Source of the DNA: Dermanyssus gallinae
Lineage: Eukaryota; Arthropoda; Arachnida; Mesostigmata; Dermanyssidae
DNA length: 64,000 bases
Reading direction: 5' to 3'
Assembly: GCA_003439945.1 (NCBI GenBank)
Contig: QVRM01006564.1
Location: 732,501 to 796,500, forward strand
The notes under the pieces were generated by a model. That model worked only from the letters and a program-made list of their open reading frames with translations, was not told the origin of the DNA and searched no databases. Position 1 is the stretch's first letter; each line of letters starts with the position of its first letter. Positions 22,120-32,453 of this stretch are shown piece after piece. A program made the translations under genes and the position numbers.

Positions 22120-25100
22120 TTCTTGATAGCGATGATACGAGCATGACTAATTGTGAACCTGTTCTCCTGCCTAATGTACGGCATATGCACTGATGATTTT
22201 TGTCATTTTGTCTTTATCTTTGTTTATTATCTTTTTATTTTTCTTCTTTTCCTCCCCATTCTTATTCTTCTTGTTCTTCTTGCCAGGATTTCCTATCTTG
22301 ACTTACTTTACACGGCGTGTCCGGTAGACAACAAAAGTCCGCTAAAGCCCTATCAAAGACTTCCAACTCTCGGGTAAACCTGTCTGCCAGATAGCTGGCT
22401 GTATGGTCGCCCGCAGCACAGAGCAACACGTTGGGGAGGCCCGAGCATCATTCAATATTTGTGGTAGGTCGTCGCTACGTCAGTCCTGACCGACTGAGAG
22501 TGGTGATGGTAGTGCAACTGCGGGTGCCGCCGCTATGGACGACGCACCAGGACGATGATGAAAACGTCGACGAAATCCGATTTGCTGAAATATCACTCAT
22601 TCACCCACTCACATTCAACCGCCGCTGCTGTTGCTGCAGCTGCATCGAGGCTGAAGCCGTTCGGCAACTTCAACTTCTACTATTTCTAGCTCCTAGACAG
22701 CGAGTACCAACGACAGTGTCACGACGTCTTCTACGCCTTCTTATGAAAAAAAAAAGAAGTGCATTTTTGGCAACATGGGCAAATGTACTTACTTTGCATT
22801 TTTAGCACACCTTTATTTGGCACTGTGGCACACATTAGCCGGAAGACGACTTACTAAAGCCCTATTCGTGTAGCCCACTCTTCGTAGGCTGTCTCCCAGC
22901 ATCTCCCAACTGCTACTACTACTACTACTATTACTACTACTACTGAAACGATTGCATTACCACTACGGCGAATGCTACCTATATACAAGCAATGTGAAAA
23001 AGGATAAGAGCAAGACTATTGGGTCGTTGTTACTGTGGCTACGTCATAGCTGCAGCACTCTGCCAGGCGACTTTTGCACCGGCGACTGTGACCAAATTGG
23101 GCAAATCCAGCATTCGCGCTTTCTGATGCGTCCAGGCTTTACGTAGCTTCCTTTGCCCGACCCGTAGATCCTGCCCAGCTGGGAATCCAGTGTCTCAATG
23201 AAGCGCTTCTATATAGGGTAGCGTTGTTGTCTTGCCAATATGTGATACTTATTTACCGCTTATAGTTCCTTGCATTCGAGTATGCTGCTCTCGCTAACTG
23301 TTCATTACAAAGTCGGTATAAGAACTTAAGCACGTGGACGAGAACAACGGTTTTCAAGACTAAGCATGCGCGAAAGCGCGGGTTTAATACTATTGCCATT
23401 AAAAACTATACTAGATATGACAAAAAACTTGTACATTAAAAGATGCTGAGTTAGTTTACGAGACTAAATTGCAGGCGTTATTATGAACCACCATGGCGTT
23501 CTCAATCGAAGCGACTGGTTTTTCGCACGATGTGCTTGCGATATGGATGGGCCATGGACGACGTGTTGAGCATAATCGTCCGGAGCGACCACAAAAACAA
23601 CACCATATAGCAACTTTTGCTGGTCTTTGGGAGTTTCGTTAAGATTTTCACAATGAGTGATTTATAAACTCATAGCACTGTAAGTTAGAACTATTTTCCA
23701 TTTAGGTTTTGAACAGCCAAACGCCTTAGTGGGTCATTTGCCACATTGAAATGTATTGCTCTCGCAGCAGCGTGTCAACTGCTACCGAACTCGTTTCACT
23801 TGGCAAACGAATATTGAAACAATGCATATCAAATGGTGTGTGTTTAGCTCAATGGCAAGCTTGGTACCGATTATACACGCATTTGGATTTGCCAAAATAC
23901 TTGCTGATTGTTCAGCTGAACTTTACACAGTGATATGTCTCGACAAACAAACGACTACCAAAAAAACACTTAATAACCAAAACAATGACGACGACACCGA
24001 CGGCAAAGAACGCCAACAAAATCTTGTCGACTGCTTTGCATTTGCGTTTCTGCGGCTACTGCCCCTACCATCATCTGTTTTATGATCGAATTAAGTTAAC
24101 TATGGCACTATCTCCTACGCTGTGTACTCGGCGTGGATCGTCTTGTTGTTGTTAAACGCATTCGTAAGCCTCATATGGCTGTTGACAAACAGAACAAGGT
24201 CGCATAGAACCAATTCGTTTCCTGCAGCAGCAGCAGCAGCGTACCGTGGCACCGTTAGTTACGTCACCCCGTTCTCACTCTTCCTCTGTAGTCCTGCAGC
24301 CCGTATACGCCATATACATATAATATGGTTCTGTACAGGCTCCGGCCCAGTGACATGAGAAATCGCCTGCCTCTCGCCTGCCCAACGAAGTGGTGCTGCT
24401 GCTGCTGCGGCCTGTGAAGGTCCGCCCGGTGACCCTGGCCTACTTTGGCGGCTATAGGATAGGCCAGCTGCAGATGACTAGGAGGACAGACCGGTGGTAT
24501 TAATAGTGCTTGTGATGATGATGATGATGATGCTGGCGAGGATGATGATGATGCTGGAGATGGGTCTCGTGGGCGGCGGTGACGCAAGGTCCCTTACCCA
24601 GTTACTCCGTTTGTCCCTTCCTTTCGTCTGCGCGCTCTTTCTTCTGCGTTCCTCTCCCGGCCGCCCGCCCGTCCATCCGCAAGCGGAAAAACGGCGCTCT
24701 CCGCACGGTGTATGCGAGTATGTGTGTTCCTATGCGAGCGTAAGCATGTACGTACGAATGTATGTATGTAGATGAGTGTATGTTGCAATCTATGCGGCCT
24801 GTATACGTATTGCACAGCCACGACCCGGTGTGCCGTAACTGGCATGCCGTAACTCTGACATGCCGTATCTGCCGCTGCTCGCGCGACTCACAGCCACGGC
24901 AATCCCCCAGCCATAGGACAACGAACCCAGTGACGAGGACGGGCACTCATTTAATAATAACTGTAACGTCGTGAATAGACGTGCTCATGACCCATATCAT
25001 ATGACCCATCGCTCATGGATTGTGGTGCAGAGTTGGCTAACGATGCTGTGGTGCACCAACAAGCCGTCCTGCGGATGTGCATTTCGTTGCCCTGCAACCC

Positions 25101-25400
25101 CGTGAAGCGCTACGCGTTATGCTGCCAAATGCCTGTATGTCGCAGCGTTGCCGGTCGGAGTTTCGGGTGCCAGGTGGTTAGATCGAATGTCGACGGACGA
25201 ACTAGTTGGTTAGTTCTGGAATGCTTCGTTCAATTGTGTAGTCTGAGGTGTAGTTAAGACAAATTCCAGTACCAGTTCGTGTTCAATTGTGGTCGATTGA
25301 GTCGGGTCAACACCCACCACGGTAGTAATCTGCTGCGTTTTTGCCGCGTGTTGAGGACAGCGTACGCAGCTCCTCACGGGCTGTGGTTATTGTTGTGCAA
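22120..25400. other. No recognisable gene
   Basis: Contains an ACT triplet array (about 22911-22945), a CAG run (24225-24240), and ATG triplets near 24514-24555. A 44-codon frame at 22555-22689 looks mildly coding-like but has no support. Nothing in 22.7-24.1 kb resembles a gene. Confidence 0.45.
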
Positions 25401-25403
25401 CGC

Positions 25404-25490
25404 AAGCTTGTCAAGGAAGCTGGATGGACGCACGAGGATACACCAGCATATCAGAGTTGCCGGTTCGATTACTGGCCGCTGTGTTTGCGA
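25404..25490 (+). mobile_element. tRNA-like SINE head (candidate)
   Basis: An A-box-like stretch is followed by a strong B-box-like GCCGGTTCGATTACTGG, then TTTGATTTTCTTCTAG. The same order (GCCGGTTCGATCCCTG then GATTTTCTTTGAG) occurs at 41088-41200, suggesting one family. Boundaries are uncertain. Confidence 0.45.
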
Positions 25491-25633
25491 TATTTGATTT
25501 TCTTCTAGTAATTTCGGTAACCCAACTGAAATTCCCAGCTGTGCTAAAGAGGTGTCACGGGTGTGTATCATTTTGCTAGGATATTTTTCTAGTCGGCCAG
25601 TGATCTTTCGAAGACAATTCGCATCCGAGTTTG

Positions 25634-25655
25634 TATATATATATATATATATATA
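25634..25655. repeat. (TA)n array
   Basis: About 11 TA units. Confidence 0.95.
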
Positions 25656-25820
25656 AGCAGGTCTTACTTAATGTATATGACGTATGCGACTGTGATCACA
25701 TTAGTCTTGGGGCCGACTTCAACAGTCCGGCATCGTAGAAAGATGCCGCAGACTTGTTCCTGGTTTGCGCCAACCGATTCCAAGTTATGTGTGAAATATT
25801 TCGAACAAGATCAAACGCTC

Positions 25821-25999
25821 GAGCCGACGACCCTCAGCCATAATTTAACGCCGACGGGTTTACTTTCGCATTGCTTCGTAAGACGAACCCCACAAGCACA
25901 AATGTGCAACGGTGGGGGGATCGAACCCGTCCGGCACCTATGTGTCCCCGATCGGTCGCGAGGCGCACGCTAATGCACGCATCACGCCACCGGACTCGC
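25821..25999 (-). mobile_element. tRNA-derived SINE, copy 3
   Basis: The most complete copy. On the minus strand it reads GAGTCCGGTGGCGTGATGCG (A-box region), GGGGACACATAGGTGCCGG, a canonical B box GGGTTCGATCCCC, TTGTGGGGTTCGTCTTACGA, AGCAATGCGAAAG, and a tail TTAAATTATGGCTGAGGGTC. The other copies at 3320 and 31906 align through all of these blocks. No coding capacity; it would need a LINE reverse transcriptase in trans. Confidence 0.85.
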
Positions 26000-26123
26000 G
26001 ACCATCCACTTTCCCCTGCGGCAGCGACTCTAGTCAGTTTTCCCCTTCTTTGGAGGAGGAGTAGCAGTGTGGGCTTATTCCTACTGTTGTGCTGCTGCTG
26101 CTGCCGCTGTTGAGTCGATCCGA

Positions 26124-26549
26124 TTACATTGCGTCACGCAACCGAGTGACGCAATATTTGTCTGCAGTAGGCTGTGTATTCCGTAACGGGTAGCACCCTG
26201 TAGCGAGCAGCGTGTTGTCGTAACGAATTGCCGGCCACGCGTGTAGGTATGTAGTCCACTCGAAGCCGTCCGCCGTCAACCTCGTGGAGCGCGCGTGGTA
26301 TATCCTCGGGCCGGGGCGTGCTCCACACGCTTTGACCCTCGGCCGCTGGGCCGCGCTCCGCTCCACTCCACACCACACGTCTTGCTCATCCCCGGCAGCA
26401 GCAGCGGCTGGCGGAGCGCTTGCGTCGCCGGACACTCTAACACCGGCTGCCGGTCGATCTAGCTTGGCTGGAACGTCATCGTTGTCGTCCGGCGGCGGCG
26501 GCGGCAGTCGCGTGGCAAAGTTGGAGAGGTCGCCGGCTATGCCGCTCAT
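26124..26549 (-). CDS. Candidate N-terminal coding exon in a GC-rich island
   Basis: Minus-strand ATG at 26549 opens a 141-codon frame. It begins MSGIAGDLSNFATRLPPPPP, continues DDNDDVPAKLDRP, then has an Ala/Pro-rich segment. Residues 1-60 have a balanced, non-periodic composition unlike the triplet-array frames nearby. The island (26281-26560) is CpG-rich compared with its surroundings. I recognise no family. A splice donor inside the frame is possible, and the last 80 residues look less coding. It could be the first exon of a gene diverging from SINHCAF, whose start is 3.3 kb away on the other strand. Confidence 0.25.
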   Translation of the reverse strand: MSGIAGDLSNFATRLPPPPPDDNDDVPAKLDRPAAGVRVSGDASAPPAAAAAGDEQDVWCGVERSAAQRPRVKACGARPGPRIYHARSTRLTADGFEWTTYLHAWPAIRYDNTLLATGCYPLRNTQPTADKYCVTRLRDAM

Positions 26550-26577
26550 TAGCCTGTAGCAGCAGGCGCGCGCAGTG

Positions 26578-26705
26578 GCAGCAGCAGCAGCAACAGCAAT
26601 AGTATTATCGACTTCTAGCTTCCGCGTGACGTAGCAGTAGCAGCAACAACAACAAACAACAACAGCAACAACAACACACAACACCGCACAGACAACAAAA
26701 CCAGC

Positions 26706-26739
<34 letters not shown>

Positions 26740-26983
26740 ACAACAACAACCACACAACAACAACAACAACAACAAACAACAGTAACACAACACCACAACA
26801 AACAACACAACAACACAACACAACAACAACAACACCAACACAACACACAACAACCAACAGCAGCACAACAGTACAGCAACAACCCAACAGCAACAACAGC
26901 ACAGCAACAGCAACAACAACAGCAGCACACACAACAGCAGCAACAACAACAGCAACAACCACAACAACAACAACAACAACACA
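26578..26983 (+). repeat. (CAA)n/(CAACA)n array, about 400 bp
   Basis: Almost uninterrupted CAA with periodic CAC and CAG changes. It opens poly-Cys, poly-Leu or poly-Val frames on the minus strand, which I reject as genes. Confidence 0.95.
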
Positions 26984-26984
26984 A

Positions 26985-28000
26985 TGACTGTTCCGTCGTC
27001 TCTCCGCATAGACGACACGTTCAGCCGCACGTCACGCCGGGTGCTCGCGTGTGGAGACTCGCGTTCTTTCTCGCCCGCCGGCAAGACGACGTACGTGAAA
27101 CGACGAGGTTCGGCGAGGTGGACGACAGACAACAACAAACAACAACAACGACGAGGATGAGCAGGAGGAGGAGGAGGAGGAATAAGAAGCCGGCGTTGGA
27201 GGAGGGTCGACACGAGTATGAGATTCGAGTGTGAAGGCTCCATGCCTCCGCCGCTGCCGCGGCCGCCATCGCCGCTTTCCAGCGGCGAGGTTGGTTCCGC
27301 ACGCCGCTACCACTGACGCTGTACCGTCGTTGCTGCTGCTGCTGTTGTAGCTGCTTTGTTTGTTTGTGTCGTTATTGTTGATGATGTTGGTGTTGTGTGG
27401 TGGCACATTTTTATTTAGTCGATAAACAGCTAGATAGATTAGTGGCATTAGTTGCAGTAGTAGTGGTAAGTAAAGTATAAGTAAATTGTATAAGTATAAG
27501 TAAGGAAATAATAATAATTAGTAAGTAGTAAGTAGTGGTGGTGGTAGCAAGCCACACGCCGTAGTATGATGATATCAAACTATAGGCCGCGGTGTTAGTG
27601 AGCGCGTGCTATCGCGTGATTGATTCGTCGCGACGAGTACGTACTGTACTGTACTGATGACAACGTCTTGTTCATGACGCCTTCGTCGTTGTCGTTGTCG
27701 GCGGCGTCGGCGTCTGCGTAGTGGCTGTCGAGATGGATTAATTTTTGTATAACCCGTACACTCTGCTTGTACTACTGGTTCGATTCGTACCACCAGTCGA
27801 AGTTTGTTGTGGCCTGTACGCGCGGCGGGTGGGAGTTCGCCGCCGGTTGGTTGGGAGAGGCCACCCGGCGGACCCGGTAGTTCTCAATTTCCAGAAGCGA
27901 AAGGACTTCTTTTTGTCGAATCTCGAAGTTGACCACGTTTTGGTGACGGCTCGGGACAACGACGTCGTGGACCCTTGAAGAGCCTCGTTGATTATTGAGG
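26985..28000. other. GC-rich, promoter-like stretch with no gene called
   Basis: Moderately CpG-rich, with short frames open on both strands (for example 27745-27978 plus and 27738-27959 minus over the same DNA). No TATA box or recognised protein. It is bracketed by a CAA array on the left and a TTG array on the right. Confidence 0.35.
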
Positions 28001-28006
28001 TGGTGT

Positions 28007-28027
28007 CGTTGTTGTAGTTGTTGTCGA

Positions 28028-28060
<33 letters not shown>

Positions 28061-28262
28061 CGATGTTGTTGTCGATGTTGTTGTTGTTGTCGTTGTCGTT
28101 GTCGTTGTTGATGTTGTCGCTGTTGTTGTTGTTGTTGTGTTGTTGTTGTTTGTTGTCGTTGTTGTGTTGTCGTTGTTGTTGTTGTTGTCGTGTGTTGTCG
28201 TTGTCGTTGTGTTGTTGTTGTCGTTTTGTTGTTGTGTGTTGTTGTTGTTGTTGTTGTTGTTG
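28007..28262 (-). repeat. (TTG/TCG)n array, about 260 bp
   Basis: TTG triplets with regular TCG and TGT changes; reads poly-Asn/Thr on the minus strand. Opposite polarity to the array at 26578-26983. Confidence 0.9.
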
Positions 28263-28319
28263 TCGTCGATGCTGTTGTTGTCGACGTTGTTGTCGTCTTT
28301 TTGGGCTGACGTCAACGTT

Positions 28320-29720
28320 GTCGTCTGTTTTCGGCTGCGAGAAGACGCAAGTCGCGCCTTTATGTCAGATCTACGATGCGGGGACTTGTCATCTCCGAAA
28401 AACGTCACTGTGTCAGTCGTGAGAGTCTTTGTCGATTGGACCGACGAACCGGTTACCGTCTCCCCCGGACACCATCGTGGTTATTGCTGCTGTTGTTGCT
28501 CCCGCTGTTGGTGGTAGTGATGGTGGTGTTGTGTTAACTGCCGGTGTTACTGTCACCTATGTGTAGGTTTTCTACGAGTAGGTTTTCTCTAGCGAAACGT
28601 TCATGCCGGCGCTGCCGCCAATGCGAAGGGTGAGGCGGTAAACTAAGTAGGCAGACACCCAACGAAAGAGAAAGATATATATATATATATATACGAACGG
28701 AAGTGCTTAGACGTATTATTGTTTAGATTAACATCATGAACAGAGAGTGAAGGGGCGGGGAGAGAGAGTGAGAGGGAAGAAATAGAGAGGGGGGCAAGCC
28801 GGGCGGCAAAACGTTACGGCCACGTGACGGCATCTTCGGAACGGAACGACGACTCGCAGCAGCGGCGTCCCACCTGCTTGTAGCTGGCCTTGACATCGAA
28901 CTAGTAGATAGTGGCCAAGTGACCGGCTGGCTATCAATCTGACCGCCTTGTCTAACTGGCGTTGCCAGATCTCTCTCTCTCGCGAGAACGCACGAAAGAA
29001 AGAAAGAAAGAGGAAAGAAAGAACGAGAAATGGCGATGGGCAAAGAGAAAAGAAAAAGAAGGGCTGCATGCTCAGGCAGCTTGATTCTCTGTTCCAAGTA
29101 TGACCAACTCAACTCAACTCAACAGGCAGCCTCCGTAGTGTGAAGCCTTCCTCACTGAGCGAGAAGCGCGAGAAGCCGGCGGTAGCGAATAGCCTGATGA
29201 TGAAAGCGAGCGTTCGCGTGCGGGCACACACATACATACATACATAGCATACATGCATACCTACCTACCTACTGATCTAACTACATACAATACACAGCGC
29301 TGCAGCGACGGCGGCGACACTACCAACAGTCAATGACAATGTCGACCGACATCTCGGCCGGTCGACTAACCAGAGCTGACCAGTCGTGGTACCAGTTGCT
29401 GTAGTTAGTTAGTACTCGAATAGTAAGAGCCTAATGGCAGTCACGTAGACTGTGCATACACAGGGTGGTAGAGCATAGAGCGCTGTGCACCAGCTTGTCG
29501 TTCGTTGTCGTCCGTAGACTTCTTTCAGACAAACGAGAGTGTCAAAGTGCGCCATTGACCAGCAGCGTAAAACGGGAGCTTTGCATACGAATCGCTTTGC
29601 CGATGATGTGTTCGTGCGACTTTTTTTTCATCTTCACATACGAAAGTTGCTGTTGCCTTTGCTGATGCTCCGCCGTTTCTTTGTGCTGCTCTCGTTAACG
29701 GTTCTGTGTGTCCTTTCGTT
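28320..29720. other. Upstream region of SINHCAF; no promoter motif identified
   Basis: Contains a TA run at 28675-28693, GA-rich tracts (28740-28790, 28990-29060), and short tandem phrases (AACTC at about 29104-29120; CATA/CTAC at about 29230-29265). A transcription start for SINHCAF probably lies in or before this stretch, but I see no TATA box or clear initiator. Confidence 0.35.
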
Positions 29721-29723
29721 CAG

Positions 29724-29819
29724 ATTACAGGAGACAACAGTAACAGCAACAGCAGCAGCAACAACAACAACAACAGCTCTACAAATCGCTAAGCTGGCCC
29801 GAACAACACCGACGTCGCG
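29724..29819 (+). other. Putative SINHCAF 5' UTR segment
   Basis: A good 3' splice site (pyrimidine-rich TTCTGTGTGTCCTTTCGTTCAG ending at 29723, shown over 20 bases only in part: TGTGTGTCCTTTCGTTCAG) precedes this segment. It has no ATG and carries an in-frame TAA at 29790-29792, ten codons before the start codon. A spliced 5' UTR exon beginning at 29724 is inference. Confidence 0.45.
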
Positions 29820-29878
29820 ATGTTCAGCTTTCACAAACCGAAAATTTACCGCTCCGTTCACGGATGCTGCATTTGCCG
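29820..29878 (+). CDS. SINHCAF: SINHCAF coding exon 1
   Basis: Encodes [19 protein letters not shown] plus two bases of Arg20; ends CCG|GTAAGC, a good donor. The Cys cluster is the first half of the zinc-finger-like motif. Confidence 0.93.
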
Positions 29879-30723
29879 GTAAGCAGAAAGCACACATACT
29901 TTGCCTAGCATATTTAAAAAAAAATAATTAAACAAAATATGTATGCAATATATACTTGTGCGTAGTCTTTTTATAAACAAGCAGTAGATTTTCTATTTAT
30001 TCCTTACTAGCATCAACTCTGCCGGTCTTCCAACAAAACTGTTTTTATCTTCCACTTTTTGGTGATCACTGAATTGGACCACTGAGTCGGGATAAGCTTC
30101 ATAAACCGTAATTATTACAACGCCTAATGATCACATTTCTTTTGGATCTTGACATATGAAGCATGCGTTATACTCCACATAATAATTGTTAAGCAAATAT
30201 GTCCTCCCCCCATCCCTCTTAAAAATAGACCCCTATTTAATTGTGTTTGTTTTGCACAAAGTGCAAACTATGGAGTGGAATCGTTATATCGTTATAGCAA
30301 TCTTTTAGACTAATTGACAAACGTGCCGGTAGGAGCTCAGCTTTCTGTTAATCTCCTAAGTGGGGTTGTGTTTACTACATATACATAGATAAGTACGTGT
30401 AAACAAAGGGAAATACCTACATATGTGTATTTACGTTTTTCTTTGATACATCATAATGCATGACATGCCCGCTGATATATTTTGCCATAGAAAAAGTGCA
30501 AGGCCAGTGGTTTAGTTACAGTGTAGATCGTCTATTACTAATATTATCGACGTGCCTTGCGACCTCTGGGATCTATCGTCGTTTTCATTGTGTACCTCTA
30601 TTCCGGTTGGAGCGGTACTCGTCTCTGCCTTCTTGATCAGCGTTCGCCGTTAGTAGACTGATATATATATGTCGGTACGCTGTCAATGCATATACCCCAA
30701 CGCTTTAATTTAGATGCGTGAAA

Positions 30724-30758
<35 letters not shown>

Positions 30759-31394
30759 GAGGATGAACGTTCATTGATGGCTTTAATGGCATGACTTCCA
30801 TTGCATGGCCCCCACAAAAATCCACAACGAAGGCGTGAATGCGTATTGTACCTAAACTGCTTAGTATGCTTTCCAATTTGTTTCGAAAAGATCGCCATGG
30901 TTTTGTCCATCTTACATGGCACTCTGGTTCGTTGACACTTGCCACGGGTATTGTTCTCGCTTCTTCGAGCTCTGCCGTAACGGCAAATCGGCCAATATTT
31001 TGCAGCACATACTTCTTTACAAACGAGTTTATTCTTAATTGTATTCGAATGTATCGTTGCGAGCAGACACACCGTATAGGTCATTTACGAGTGTTGTCAA
31101 AAGAAGAACTCACCTCTACGGACGAAGCAAAATTATTAAAACAATACAGTATCGATGAAAAGCCGAAATGACACGGTGGATATGCTGGTGATCAAAGCCA
31201 ACTGTTGTAACTAGTGGGCAATTTTGTCTCAAAAGTGCCACCTATCTGCGATTAAAATATCCCAGCCATGGGTAGTGCGCCTCGGTTAGCGGCGCCTATG
31301 CGACAAAGCACAGCTGAATGATGAAAGTGGCAAAATGACTAGTTTGTAGCACAGAGTGAAGGTTGTAATAGTTCAAGTACAAAAATTTGTTGTA

Positions 31395-31426
<32 letters not shown>

Positions 31427-31485
31427 GGGACATAACCTACGCTCATATCTGAGTGGTTTTGGAAACCGGAAGCAAGAGAGATCTA

Positions 31486-31554
<69 letters not shown>

Positions 31555-32416
31555 TGCGGCACGTTGTGCCATGTCCCACTTCAACAGACCCTGGACAATT
31601 GGTATTCTAGGCGACTGACATTTGTTATTGTTACTGGTGTTGTCGTCGTCGTCGCCGTTTCTTTTTTATAGAGCGAAGTCATCAAGCTCACGCTTCACGG
31701 ACTCGGCCAAGTACGAATCGGAGTTCGAGAAGTGCTTCAAGATCCGCGAACGTCGAGCAGGCGAAATTTGCAATGCTTGCGTTCTACTAGTTAAGCGGTG
31801 GAAAAAGCTGCCGCCGGGAACGACACGACACTGGAACCACGTAAGTTATCGACGCTGCCACCGTTGTTGTTGTTGTTGTTTAAGCTAAGCTTTGCCTTCA
31901 CTCGTCGAGCCCGGTGGCATGCGTCTGCGCCTCGTAATCGGAGGAGACACATAGGTGCGCGGGATTCGAACCCCACAGCTGTACATTTGCATTTATGGGG
32001 GTCCGTCTATGAAGCAATGCGAAAAGCAGTTCCATGGACATTAAATGTTGGCTGAGAGTCAGCCCCGAAAGGATTTTTTGCCTTCACTCGTGCACTGCAC
32101 TCACGCCCTAACAGGCCGACGCAAGCAACTAGGTCGACGACGCCGACGATTGCTGTAACCGGTTGTAACTCCTATATGGGAGGACGTAGGAAGTTACTAA
32201 TAGTAACGATCGTATGTTTAACTAAGTGGTAGTGTGACGGGTGTGTGAGTACTCACTAACGTGCGTGGGGCAGTGGCGGGAAAGCAACGATCAACTAACT
32301 CGGCCAAGCCATGTTTGCCGCAACTTGACCTGTTGCTCTTTAGCCATCTACGGTGGGTAGATGCATTGGGGTATGCCTGCCAAATCTTCATGTGTATCTA
32401 CAAAAGAGAAAAAAAA

Positions 32417-32453
<37 letters not shown>

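Larger units (their letters stand above)
29879..31671 (+). other. SINHCAF intron 1 (phase 2)
   Basis: 1793 bp, AT-rich, with TA arrays at 30728-30757, 31400-31426 and 31489-31552. An ambiguous open stretch at about 30727-31170, open in several frames and both strands, has no family resemblance. Confidence 0.85.

Noticed and set aside
22555..22689. 44-codon ORF beginning MMKTSTKSDLLKYHSF
   Set aside because: Too short, no family, no splice or promoter support.
26605..27243. Long minus-strand poly-Leu/Val/Cys frames of up to 286 codons
   Set aside because: They are the complement of the (CAA)n array at 26578-26983; all frames are open because the triplet has no stop, and no conserved flank exists.
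30710..31171. Open stretch in SINHCAF intron 1 on both strands
   Set aside because: No LINE or host motif could be matched in any frame, and it begins at a TA array; left unassigned.
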